Assembly (NCBI GenBank): GCA_037440405.1
Contig: JBBIUE010000015.1
Coordinates: 1-64,000 of the forward strand
Length of the DNA stretch: 64,000 nt
Direction of reading: 5' to 3'
From: JANMGV01 sp037440405
Lineage (GTDB): Bacteria; Planctomycetota; Planctomycetia; Pirellulales; Pirellulaceae
The translations under genes and the position numbers were made by a program. Numbering within the stretch: the stretch's first letter is position 1; the number at the start of each line of letters is the position of its first letter. Below the pieces are notes generated by a model. It had not been told where the DNA came from. It did no database searches and worked only from the letters and a program-made list of their open reading frames with translations. Shown piece after piece: positions 35,551 through 44,150 of the stretch.

Positions 35551-37281
35551 ATGACGCAGTCTCGAACCAATCGCTTAGTCTGGGGTATGATCGCGTTATT
35601 GCTTGGGGTGATCTTCGTTGGCTGTTCCCGCCGTCCAAGAGAGGAAGAAGGCAAACGCAAACGTCCGGCAGCGCAGGTTGGGCTGCCATACCCCGCCGAC
35701 ACGTCTCTCCGAAAAGCTGGCGATGAAGCGCAGCCGATCTTGGATTCCGACGTTGAAGGTTCCGTCTCGGTCGAGACACGAAAGACTCCTGACCTGGTGA
35801 TTGAGCCTGTTCCCGAGATTGCTTCGATCTCACAAGATGATACAAATGCTCCCTGGCTCGACGTTCTTGCCTTACCCAGTGAGCATTGGGAGATTCAATA
35901 TCTGGGTGGTCGTCCGATCGGTTATACAAGATATCGCGCCTCTCCTTCGCTGACCGCCGAAACATCGAAACTGCGATGCGAAACGACCAGCGTTGTGCGC
36001 TTGCGAAAAGGTGATCGGCTGACGGAACAACGACTGACCGTTGGGACATTGGAACGCCCCAACGGGGAACTCATCTCCATCAACGTCGAACAGCTTTTGG
36101 GCGAGGAAACGACGAAGCTTGAAGGCGTCGTGGTAGGAGAGACGCTTCAGTGGACGCAAATAAAAGGAACGAAACGCTCGGGATCACGAATCCCCTGGAA
36201 GAGCTCGTATCGCGGGCCCAATGCTGTTGAACAGTCGCTGCGACGAAAGCCGATGCAACCCGGAGAACGCCGCCGATTCAGCTATTTTGACCCTGTCTTA
36301 GTAAGCTTGGTTGATGTCGTCTTAGAGGCAAAGGACCGTTCTTTCTCCGCGACCTTCGATGGTTCGGACATGGAACTCTTGGAGATTCGTTCAGTGGTCA
36401 TTCAAGGGAACATGGGAATGGAAACGCGGCTGTGGACGGATGCTGATGGAAGAATACAAAAAAAGTACGTTTCAGCATTGGATTTGCGCTCGTTCCTAGC
36501 CCCCGAGAGTGCCGCCCTCGCCGTTCGTGATTCAGCCGACTGGGACATTATGGAATGGTCAACCATTCCGCTGAACAAGTCCATCGAAAAGGTTGATCAG
36601 ATTTCGGAGATCGCTTTCCAGGTTCGACTGAAGGACCAATTGAATCCCGCGAATGTCTTCCCGACAACCGATTTTCAGCAGGTCCGATCCCTGACGGCGC
36701 TGACTTGTCAAGTCACTGTGTCTCGACCTAACCTTCCTACCGAGTGGAAGATCGAACCCGAATCGCCGTTGGAGTATCGGCTCCCTTCGGAGTTCATTCA
36801 GTCGGATGATCCTCAAATCATCGACGTGTCCAAACTGTTTGCATCGCTGGGCTCGCAGGAAGAACACCTAGTCGAACGTCTTTGCCGTGGCGTTTACCAA
36901 AGCGTCCAGAAAAGACCATTTTCTAGTAGTTTTTCATCGGCAGCGGATGTCGCTTACAACATGTATGGAGACTGTACCGAACACGCACTACTATTCGCCG
37001 GAGTCGCGAGAGCTCACGGTCTCCCCACTCGAATCGCTGGTGGGTTGTTGGTATCGTCAACAGACGGCAAACCTTCGCTGGTTTTCCATCTGTGGAACGA
37101 AATTCTAGTAGAGGGCAGATGGATCCCGATCGATCCGACTTGGGGCAAGGCCCCCGCTCCTGCCGATCGCATTGTCATCGTTCAGTCAGCGCTAGCTAGC
37201 AGCAACCCGTATGGCGATTTACTCCCTGTGCTGCGAGCGATGGGGAATCTTATTGTTGAAATTGCAGAAGTTCGATACTGA
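35551..37281 (+). CDS. transglutaminase-like lipoprotein
   Basis: The 576-residue protein has a lipoprotein signal peptide (WGMIALLLGVIFVGCSRRP), with the lipidated cysteine at about residue 25. A transglutaminase-like domain lies at the C-terminus. The catalytic triad is visible: Cys in YGDCTEHALLF, His in LVFHLWNEI and Asp in PIDPTWGKAP. The middle (about 100-350) is an all-beta region of unknown role. Family members act as peptidases, amidases or transglutaminases, and the substrate is unknown. ATG 35551 is preceded by AGGA (CAGGAACCGTTGC). There is a TATAAT sequence 39 bp upstream. Confidence 0.88.
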   Translation: MTQSRTNRLVWGMIALLLGVIFVGCSRRPREEEGKRKRPAAQVGLPYPADTSLRKAGDEAQPILDSDVEGSVSVETRKTPDLVIEPVPEIASISQDDTNAPWLDVLALPSEHWEIQYLGGRPIGYTRYRASPSLTAETSKLRCETTSVVRLRKGDRLTEQRLTVGTLERPNGELISINVEQLLGEETTKLEGVVVGETLQWTQIKGTKRSGSRIPWKSSYRGPNAVEQSLRRKPMQPGERRRFSYFDPVLVSLVDVVLEAKDRSFSATFDGSDMELLEIRSVVIQGNMGMETRLWTDADGRIQKKYVSALDLRSFLAPESAALAVRDSADWDIMEWSTIPLNKSIEKVDQISEIAFQVRLKDQLNPANVFPTTDFQQVRSLTALTCQVTVSRPNLPTEWKIEPESPLEYRLPSEFIQSDDPQIIDVSKLFASLGSQEEHLVERLCRGVYQSVQKRPFSSSFSSAADVAYNMYGDCTEHALLFAGVARAHGLPTRIAGGLLVSSTDGKPSLVFHLWNEILVEGRWIPIDPTWGKAPAPADRIVIVQSALASSNPYGDLLPVLRAMGNLIVEIAEVRY

Positions 37282-37709
37282 TTCCGAGTTGGTGAACTCC
37301 GAATCTCACCTCAAGTTGCTTGCGTTGCGTCCTCCAGGCAACATCCGGCGACGGTGGGTTGCGAAAACCCAGTCGAATCAAGCGGACATCAATCGCCACG
37401 ATTCAAATAGACTGCAGAGACAGAACAGGTTCGGAGAAAGCTCTGCGCGGGGCACTCCACAATCACGCACCCTACGATCTGGTGCACCGTAACATAAAAA
37501 GCCGACGGGGTAAAAATTCGGTTTTGCTTATTAACAATTGAATCATCTTTGTGGTAGCACACATCTGGGTTTGAAAATATTGCTTGTTTTTCGAACGCTG
37601 TCTCTGCGGGAGAGGTCGAGAAAACATGAACACTCACTCAGCTACTCCGCGCCCCAGATTTGAGCTGCTCAATCCCTAAGCCTTTGATATGGTCTGGTGG
37701 TATGTGTCC
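37282..37709. other. intergenic stretch with a long-range inverted repeat
   Basis: About 430 bp. A perfect 10-bp inverted repeat GCAGAGACAG (37414-37423) / CTGTCTCTGC (37598-37607) encloses about 174 bp. No open reading frame of substance is present; the arms could be chance. It lies at the start of the accessory-looking repeat island. Confidence 0.35.
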
Positions 37710-38712
37710 ATGAAGCGAAATCAACTCCTATTCGGGGCTATGATTGCCTGGTTCTTGTTTTGGACGAGGCCAGGTTATTGTCAAACAGAGGATGATGCCA
37801 ATCGTCTTCTGCTCGATTTCGTGTCGATGGCGGAAGAAGTGAATAAGTGTTGTCGTTACTCGTACCTCTTGGAAGATGATCGTTATCCGAGTGAGAAAGA
37901 TGCTGATTCGGGGGCTTCCCCCGGATTTGTTACATTGATCGTTCGCTATGCTCGCAACGGAAATAAATTGGGTCGGCGAGATTCGGGCAGTACCGCCTTC
38001 ATGATGATGGTTCCGTCGAATGGACGGAGTGTCAATCGGAACTGATGATCGACGGTCAATTTTATTGGGGGGGACTGAAAAAACAAAAACCCTATGATAA
38101 GACTTCCTTTTCCTTACCTCACTTTCATCCTTTCGGTGTTCCGACCACGAGCTATCAAGGTCTCGGAATGGGGGATACAACTGTCGATTCGATGATGCAT
38201 TGGGCTTCGAGAATCAAATTTATCAGCATCCGGGAGATGAGAGATGGCTTCGTTTGTTGTTGGCATGAACCAACGCGAACCGGTTTCTGGCGCATTGTGT
38301 TTCACCGCGATTCTGGAATCATGCCGATCCTGAGCGAATTCTACGGCGACAAGTTGGGGAAATTCGTTGACGAAAGTGTCAATACTTTAGAATGTTGGAC
38401 TGAAGCCACTACCCTCCTCTTTCGAACGAGCATTGCGTGGAAGCCAATCGACAATTATCGGGTGCCTGTCTACGTTGATTTTCATCAAAGAACCCCCCAA
38501 ACGAATTTGCCACCGTATTCAAGCAACGATATTTCATCGCCAATTGGACCGTAGGGGACCCCGATTTTGAACAAAAGGACTTCAGCCGAGCTCAGGCACT
38601 ACTATCTCATCCGCTCAAGTTCAACGCTGACGATTTCGATCTGGAAAAATTGAAGGAGCCTGTGACTTGGCAGCTCCTTCAAAAGCTTGAATCGCAAATT
38701 CGCCGCAAATAA
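37710..38712 (+). pseudogene. secreted-protein gene split by two frameshifts
   Basis: Three consecutive reading frames together give a sensible protein of roughly 330 residues. Part 1 (37710 to about 37980) starts with a signal peptide (MKRNQLLFGAMIAWFLFW...YCQTEDD). The second frame carries YRLHDDGSVEWTECQSELMIDGQFYWGG from about 37982 to 38493, with no start codon of its own needed. A third frame, after a C6 run at 38493-38498, carries NEFATVFKQRYF and ends at the TAA 38710-38712. Frame changes fall near 37967-37985 and at the C6 run. It is either a decaying gene or one with assembly indels. No family was recognised. Confidence 0.72.
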
Positions 38713-38865
38713 GACAGGTTATCGAGCCTAGCGTTGTATTGAGCTTCGAACCTTCGATGACCATTCTGTTTTGGTTGGTGCCTGCTTCACTCCATGTGCG
38801 ATTCCGACCTGGCGCATGGCAACAAAAGGAACTATCTGATATGCTGCAGCTGCGATCAAAGCTCC

Positions 38866-39082
38866 AATCACCTTTTGCATCGTTCAGTAAACCTTGGAAT
38901 GACGATCATGAACAAGCAGCTGGTTGCGTCTGCGTGCGCGACCTAGCAGAATCACCTTTTGCATCGTTCAGTAAACCTTGGAATGACGATCATGAACAAG
39001 CAGCTGGTTGCGTCTGCGTGCGCGACCTAGCAGAATCACCTTTTGCATCGTTCAGTAAACCTTGGAATGACGATCATGAACA
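38866..39082. repeat. 84-bp tandem repeat, 2.6 copies
   Basis: Copies start at 38866, 38950 and 39034. The first two 84-bp units are identical, and the third matches for 49 bases up to 39082 and then diverges at GACTG. Perfect identity suggests recent duplication. The unit length is a multiple of three, so any frame through it stays open and reads a 28-residue repeat peptide. There is no spacer sequence, so this is not a CRISPR. Confidence 0.93.
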
Positions 39083-39149
39083 GACTGTTTTTCACGAGCA
39101 AAGTCCGTACGAGAGGAGTCGGCCGAATCCTTGTTTCTTGCTGTTTTGG

Positions 39150-39286
39150 TAAGCGTTCACGAATGGAGTCAGGCTCTTCGTTTAACCGCAGGGCCAGAGC
39201 AATTTTGGCGAATGACAACTTGGCGAAACATATCCGTTCCAACCGCCAAAATTGCGGCGGCCCGCGCGTGAGTCGTGAACGGTTAC
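39150..39286. repeat. nested inverted-repeat element
   Basis: The outer arms are GTAAGCGTTCACGA (39150-39163) and TCGTGAACGGTTAC (39273-39286), which pair at 13 of 14 positions. The inner arms AATTTTGGCG (39201-39210) and CGCCAAAATT (39244-39253) pair perfectly. The right half contains the 52-bp segment also found at 1-52. A 137-bp element with nested arms and no coding content resembles a miniature mobile or REP-type element. Confidence 0.7.
39235..39286. repeat. 52-bp dispersed repeat, copy 2
   Basis: Identical over 52 bases to 1-52 of the window. It forms the right part of the inverted-repeat element at 39150-39286, and the 19-bp tandem repeats begin at the next base. Confidence 0.9.
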
Positions 39287-39343
39287 CAAATTGGATAGCT
39301 GGTAACAAATTGGATAGCTGGTAAGAAATTGGATAGCTGGTAA
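39287..39343. repeat. 19-bp tandem repeat, 3 copies
   Basis: Three copies of the unit CAAATTGGATAGCTGGTAA at 39287, 39306 and 39325, with only the first base of the third copy changed (G). The array starts exactly where the 52-bp repeat ends, which may mark the boundary of an insertion or slippage event. Confidence 0.92.
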
Positions 39344-39402
39344 GAAAAATCCGCGAATGTCGAGTTCCAACTAACGAGGTTGCATGGCCGTCCAGAGATC
39401 GT

Positions 39403-39486
39403 TCGTTTAACCGTCAGCCGAAGGCGTACGTTGAGGCGGGTACAGTCGCTGCCAGTCGCGTACGCCTTCGGCTGACGGTTAAACGA
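39403..39486. repeat. perfect 28-bp inverted repeat, REP-like
   Basis: The left arm is 39403-39430, starting TCGTTTAACCG; the right arm is 39459-39486. All 28 bases are complementary and the loop is 28 bp. The half-motif TCGTTTAACCG also occurs at about 39178-39188 in the neighbouring element. A long perfect stem like this would form a very stable cruciform or hairpin RNA. Such elements are typical of repeated palindromic families in planctomycete genomes (inference). Confidence 0.88.
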
Positions 39487-39525
39487 TTGAAGCGAGTAGC
39501 GATTGCGTGAAAAGCGAGTCACCAG

Positions 39526-39709
39526 TCCGCTACCCGCTCCATTATCCTCTCGCTATCGTTTCCACCAACCTCCCGCTACCCGCTCCATCAACCTCGCGCT
39601 ATCGTTTCCATCAACTGCTTGCTACCGGGTCCGTCCATCTTTCGTTTGCTCATTCCATGCACCGTTCGTTACTGGTCCCGCCAACTCGTCGTTTGCCATT
39701 CGATTCAGG
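39526..39709. repeat. 23-bp degenerate tandem repeat, 8 copies
   Basis: Eight successive units of exactly 23 bp start at 39526, 39549, 39572, 39595, 39618, 39641, 39664 and 39687. Units 1 and 3 and units 2 and 4 are most alike; the later units are more diverged. A consensus is CTCGCTACCGGTTCCATCAAC. The period is not a multiple of three and the array is non-coding except for its last few bases, which reach the SNF2 gene's stop codon. Regular spacing with divergence suggests an old, constrained array. Confidence 0.85.
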
Positions 39710-42700
39710 AAGCGTTGGCGTGCGACTGCACCTGGCTCAATCGGATCAAGCTGACCAGATCATCGGTCGACATCTTTCCGGCTCGGTCGGCACCATCGAG
39801 AACCCCTGCAACCAAGTCACGTTTATCGGCGTGAAGTGCTAAGATTTGCTCTTCGATCGTATCCTTGGCCACCAGTCGATAGACAGTGACGGCGCGCTGC
39901 TGACCGATTCGGTGGGCGCGGTCGGTAGCTTGGTCTTCAACAGCAGGATTCCACCATGGGTCGAGATGGATGACGTAATCGGCCGCAGTCAGGTTCAAAC
40001 CGGTTCCTCCTGCCTTGAGCGAAATGAGGAACAAGTCCCCTTCCCCGCGTTGGAATGCATCGATCGCCTCCTGTCGCTTGTTCGCCGGTGTAGCTCCGTC
40101 GAGATATTGGTACGAGACTCCAGCCCGGTCCAGAGCCTCGCGGACGATGGATAAATGCTGAACGAATTGGCTGAAGACCAAGGCGCGGTGATCACCCTCA
40201 CGGAGTTCATCGACGATTTCCAACAGCAGATCGAGTTTTGCAGATGATTTCGACCATCGGGAATCAACCAGTCGCGGGTGGCAAGCAAGCTGTCTCAGTC
40301 GGGTCAGCCACGCCAATACGCGGATGCGTCGCTGCTGATCCGGTTCAGTAGCGGAATTGACCGAGAGTTCGCTGAGGGCCGCTAGCCGTGCGGCATCGTA
40401 TTTTTCCCGCTCGGCGGGTGAAAGTTCCGCATCCAATACGATCTCCGTGCGGGCAGGCAATTCCGACAGAACCTCCTTTTTTGTTCGTCGCAAGATGAAC
40501 GGCTGGACAACTTTGGATAGGCGTTTGAGGCTGTTCTTGTCATGAAGCTTCTCGATGGGTTCGGCGAATTGCTTTCGGAAGCGTTCCCAGCTGCCAAACA
40601 GTCCTGGACAGATTGCTCGCATCAAACTCCATAGTTCACCCAAATGATTCTCAAGTGGTGTACCGGTTAGAGCGACCGCCCAATCACATTCCAAGTCGCG
40701 TATCGCTCGAGCGGTTTTGGTTTGCGAGTTTTTGATGAATTGCGCTTCATCGAGGACCAGCGTGTGCCAACGCCGCCGCGCAAATTTGGCGGCATCTCGC
40801 TGAAGCAATTGATAGCTGGTGATCACCAAATCCATCGGCCCTGCGTTCTCCAGCAGGTGCTGACGGTCCTCATCGCGGTACAAGAAAGGCCGTAAGGACG
40901 GAGCGAAGCGGCGTGTTTCTCGTTCCCAATTGATGCCGACGCTGGTTGGAGCGACAATCAGAGTCGGTCCTTCCGGAGCCCTGTCCAACAAGATACCAAG
41001 GGTTTGCACAGTCTTTCCGAGTCCCATATCGTCGGCAAGGCAGCCGCCGAGTCCCCATTTGCTGAGCCGAGCCAGCCAAGCGTATCCAGCTTCTTGGTAG
41101 GGGCGCAGGTCGGCCTGCAGATTTTTGGGAACCACGGGGACGAACTTGCGAACCTCTTCCATTCGCTGAAGTGCTTGTTGCCACTGTTCGTCGCTTTCGA
41201 CTTCCATGTCCTCGGTGAGCACGTCTTCCAGAATCGGCATGGCAGCTTTGGAAACCCGGACCGGTCCGTCAGCTTGCTGAGAAATATCTTGCAGTACCAT
41301 CAATCGATCTCGCAACTCCTGGCCAATTTTTGCGAACTCATTGTTGCCAAGAGGAATAAACTGACGCCCCGAGCGCAGCGCCGCCAGAATTTCGATGAGA
41401 GGTATCTCGCGACCGTCCAAGTCTGCGCGTCCATCCACGCCGAACCAATCGCGTTGGCTTGAAAGTTGGACTCGCAGTTGGTTTGTCGAGAGGGTGCCGA
41501 TGGTTCGCATGGGCGGACTCTTCGGCCACAGGACGGGAGGGGCGTGCTCGCCCAGTTCCTCCAGTCGCTTCAACAACTCCAGGGCGATGTCATCACTTTC
41601 GGCGATCCAAGAATAAGGGCCATCGTAGGATAATTTTCCAAGATCGCACGAAGTCGCGAAAGCAGTCGCTCGCTCGGCTTCCAAATCCAGGTTGCGCACG
41701 AGCTGGAATCGCCCAGCAGGGGAATTGACTCGCAAGCAGCTTTCACCAAGTCCGGGTATGAGGGCTTCTTCGATTGCTTCACAGCGCACGCGCAGGGCGA
41801 CATTCAGTCCGTGAGGGGATCGTGGGGTCAACTGCATTTCGATCGCTGGATCGAGCGGAACTTCCGGTCCAGCCAGCTTCTCCGGCAGTTGAACAGAAAG
41901 ATTTTTCTTTTGTCGTTTTGCCAAGAGGTCAGCGCATTGCTCCGCCATCGGCTGATTGAATGCAGCTTGCTTTTTATTGGCAGATCGCATTTCCCGAATC
42001 AATTGAATCGTGTCTGAGTCGCAGTCCGCGAAAGAGAGGACGCTTGACGATCGATCAAATGCAATCGCAAAGGAATTTCGCGAGCTGCCGTGAAAAACCC
42101 AGAGCGACCCTGCCGGATGAGCAATGTTGCCACTGCGAAGATATAACTTTGGTCGAAAGAGTTCTCCGTCTGGCTCGACGCGGAATTCGAATTTGCCGGA
42201 CCGCACCTCCACCGGTCGAAGTGCTTCGTCGTCGTAGACGACGTTCGTATACTCCTGTAACAAGTGCAGTATATCGCGGACCAGGGTTCCCTCGTAGTGA
42301 CGATTATGGAGCAGAACCAAACTTGCCAACAACCGATCCGAAGAACTGACTAAGGCAACCTCAGGCACCGATTCCAAGGTGCCTCGGAGATGCTTCCCTT
42401 TGGTCCAGCCTCCGTTCTTCCTCTCGACCTGCAAGTAAGGATGAATTAGCAGGGGAAAGTCGAAATGGCTATAGGAGGAAACACTGCGCTGGTCGGAAAC
42501 TAAGCGGACTCGGTACTGCAGTCGTGCTGCACGAACTTCATTTGTTGGTGGTTCAAACTGCTCAATCAGTTGCAGGACCCTCGCCCCGACTTCCGTTCCG
42601 TCGCTCAGTAGCGACATCAACCACTGGTATCCTTTCTCAGGAGTAGTTTGAGAGAGTCCCTTGCGCAGGAATCCAACACAGAAGGTGATGTGCGAACATT

Positions 42701-43040
42701 GGGTCGATGAGGCTTGCGGACAGGAGCATCGAAATGCCATTTGAGTCGGAACTGTCACCTCAGAAGGATGTTTTCCTTCGTTAGATCGCGCGGCCTCATC
42801 AGACCAAATGATGTCGACGCTAACGTCAACTTCGTTCGCACCCATCGTTGAGGCAAGTTCGAACGTCAACGAAAAGCGGTCCGGCAGAATGGCCAACCGC
42901 GGAGGACATTGCGTCTGCGAGTAGCGAGCCAGAAGAAAATTGCGGCTCGGCGTACTATTCTCGATCTTCTTAAGTGTGTTGAGAACCGTCGCTACGAACG
43001 CTCGAGTCAATCGATCGGAAATGCTCTTCACCAATTTCAT
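39705..43040 (-). CDS. SNF2-family ATPase/helicase with SWIM zinc finger
   Basis: The 1111-residue protein is a Swi2/Snf2-type DNA translocase that likely acts on DNA or nucleoprotein. A SWIM zinc finger near residues 105-117 reads CSCPQASSTQCSH (CxCxnCxH). The ATPase core includes Walker A DDMGLGKTVQTL (about 665), the DEAQ box VLDEAQFIKN (about 765) and LTGTPLEN. The C-terminal lobe has YLDGATPANKRQ, SLKAGGTGLNLTAADYVIHL and the arginine finger QATDRAHRIGQ. All motifs are intact. Its 3' end overlaps the 23-bp repeat array by three bases. Bacterial members are often stand-alone and of unknown cellular role. Confidence 0.93.
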   Translation of the reverse strand: MKLVKSISDRLTRAFVATVLNTLKKIENSTPSRNFLLARYSQTQCPPRLAILPDRFSLTFELASTMGANEVDVSVDIIWSDEAARSNEGKHPSEVTVPTQMAFRCSCPQASSTQCSHITFCVGFLRKGLSQTTPEKGYQWLMSLLSDGTEVGARVLQLIEQFEPPTNEVRAARLQYRVRLVSDQRSVSSYSHFDFPLLIHPYLQVERKNGGWTKGKHLRGTLESVPEVALVSSSDRLLASLVLLHNRHYEGTLVRDILHLLQEYTNVVYDDEALRPVEVRSGKFEFRVEPDGELFRPKLYLRSGNIAHPAGSLWVFHGSSRNSFAIAFDRSSSVLSFADCDSDTIQLIREMRSANKKQAAFNQPMAEQCADLLAKRQKKNLSVQLPEKLAGPEVPLDPAIEMQLTPRSPHGLNVALRVRCEAIEEALIPGLGESCLRVNSPAGRFQLVRNLDLEAERATAFATSCDLGKLSYDGPYSWIAESDDIALELLKRLEELGEHAPPVLWPKSPPMRTIGTLSTNQLRVQLSSQRDWFGVDGRADLDGREIPLIEILAALRSGRQFIPLGNNEFAKIGQELRDRLMVLQDISQQADGPVRVSKAAMPILEDVLTEDMEVESDEQWQQALQRMEEVRKFVPVVPKNLQADLRPYQEAGYAWLARLSKWGLGGCLADDMGLGKTVQTLGILLDRAPEGPTLIVAPTSVGINWERETRRFAPSLRPFLYRDEDRQHLLENAGPMDLVITSYQLLQRDAAKFARRRWHTLVLDEAQFIKNSQTKTARAIRDLECDWAVALTGTPLENHLGELWSLMRAICPGLFGSWERFRKQFAEPIEKLHDKNSLKRLSKVVQPFILRRTKKEVLSELPARTEIVLDAELSPAEREKYDAARLAALSELSVNSATEPDQQRRIRVLAWLTRLRQLACHPRLVDSRWSKSSAKLDLLLEIVDELREGDHRALVFSQFVQHLSIVREALDRAGVSYQYLDGATPANKRQEAIDAFQRGEGDLFLISLKAGGTGLNLTAADYVIHLDPWWNPAVEDQATDRAHRIGQQRAVTVYRLVAKDTIEEQILALHADKRDLVAGVLDGADRAGKMSTDDLVSLIRLSQVQSHANAS

Positions 43041-43218
43041 GCGGCACGAACCTCCGTGTTCTGGTCATCGACTTCAAAGATAAACATTAGTTTGCCCTAA
43101 AGTAGCCTAGTTCTGCAATAGGAAGTTGGGCAAAATTGTGGGAGTCGGCTATTCACAAAGGAGAGGTCGTTCGCTTGTAGCTGTGGAATCCTGCGTCCGG
43201 GAAGCCTTCGATTGAATC

Positions 43219-43947
43219 ATGGTTTCATCATTCCTTGATCTCCCAGATGCTCCCGGCATTTCGGCTGATGCCAACCTGATCCTTTTCGACATCGACGGAA
43301 CCTTGATCGATACAGGTGGTGCAGGAGGCAAGGCATTTCGAGCCGCGTTGACTGCGGAATTCGAAATTGCATCTCCCAGGGGAGCTGAGATGAATGGATG
43401 TACCGATTTCGGTATTTTGCAAGAATTGCTGACGAACAACGGCATCGACGTCAGCGAGACGAACATGCACCGACTGCGGAGTCGATATTTTCATCTTCTG
43501 CCTGATCTATTGTCGCGACTGGATGGTCGCGTTCTGGCAGGTGTTCAAGAACTCTTACAAGCGATCGCGCGTTGCGAGGATTGTCAGCTCGGATTGCTGA
43601 CCGGTAATGATCCCAAGTCAGCTCGAATGAAGCTTGAGCACTACGGCATCCACCATTTTTTTGATTGGGGCGTTTTCGGCCACCGACATTTAAGTCGGTT
43701 GCAGCTCGGACGCTTCGCAGCAGAATCGTTTCGCCAACGGTTCGGTCAACAGTTCGATCCCACCAAGGTCGTCGTCATCGGCGATACCCCGTTGGATATT
43801 GCTTGTGCTCGTGAAATCGGTTGTCGGGTACTCGCAGTTGCAACAGGGAAATACTCTTGCGAAGAATTGGAATCCCATGCACCGTGTCGCCTTGAGGCCG
43901 ACTTGACCAACACCGACTCGATTCTTCAGTGGCTGGATCGCGAATAG
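43219..43947 (+). CDS. HAD hydrolase, phosphoglycolate-phosphatase-like
   Basis: The 242-residue protein has the HAD motifs: I LILFDIDGTLIDTGG (residues 19-33), with a cap region of about 100 residues, II LGLLTGNDPKSA near 130, III and IV VVVIGDTPLDIACAREIG near 190. DIDGTL is intact, so phosphatase activity is likely. It resembles the Gph/phosphoglycolate phosphatase subgroup, but substrates of this class vary widely. ATG 43219 is the natural start. It is convergent with the polysaccharide-export gene. Confidence 0.9.
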   Translation: MVSSFLDLPDAPGISADANLILFDIDGTLIDTGGAGGKAFRAALTAEFEIASPRGAEMNGCTDFGILQELLTNNGIDVSETNMHRLRSRYFHLLPDLLSRLDGRVLAGVQELLQAIARCEDCQLGLLTGNDPKSARMKLEHYGIHHFFDWGVFGHRHLSRLQLGRFAAESFRQRFGQQFDPTKVVVIGDTPLDIACAREIGCRVLAVATGKYSCEELESHAPCRLEADLTNTDSILQWLDRE

Positions 43948-43951
43948 CAAC

Positions 43952-43980
43952 CATTCCACGGATCAGGAAAAGGTGGAATG
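43952..43980 (+). terminator. hairpin in convergent spacer
   Basis: Stem CATTCCAC (43952-43959) pairs perfectly with GTGGAATG (43973-43980) across a 13-base loop, immediately after the HAD gene ends. There is no T-run, so a rho-independent role is only possible. Confidence 0.35.
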
Positions 43981-44150
43981 AAAGTATCCTCTGACCGCTC
44001 AGCACTCAGCGCGAACCGCCACCGAGTTCAAGAATGGGACGGCTGTAGATCGCCACATCTTCCGTTGCCTCGACGGCGCTGGCGCTAACGTGAATCGATT
44101 CTCGACGCCACCAAAATTGAGGGGCCATGTTTTCGCTCGATCCAACCCGA

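Larger units (their letters stand above)
38713..39704. other. repeat island without a supported gene
   Basis: About 1 kb of non-coding DNA containing four kinds of repeat, annotated separately. The 137-codon plus-strand frame at 38739-39152 is open only because the 84-bp tandem unit is a multiple of three, and it has a TTG start and no ribosome site. No RNA gene was recognised. Confidence 0.6.

Noticed and set aside
37414..37607. 10-bp inverted repeat as a mobile-element end pair
   Set aside because: Arms are short, no target duplication or coding content was found, and a chance match is possible.
38739..39152. 137-codon frame through the 84-bp tandem units
   Set aside because: Open only because the unit is a multiple of three; TTG start, no ribosome site, no family.
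38866..39343. CRISPR-like repeats
   Set aside because: The 84-bp and 19-bp units follow each other without spacers, and no cas genes are present.
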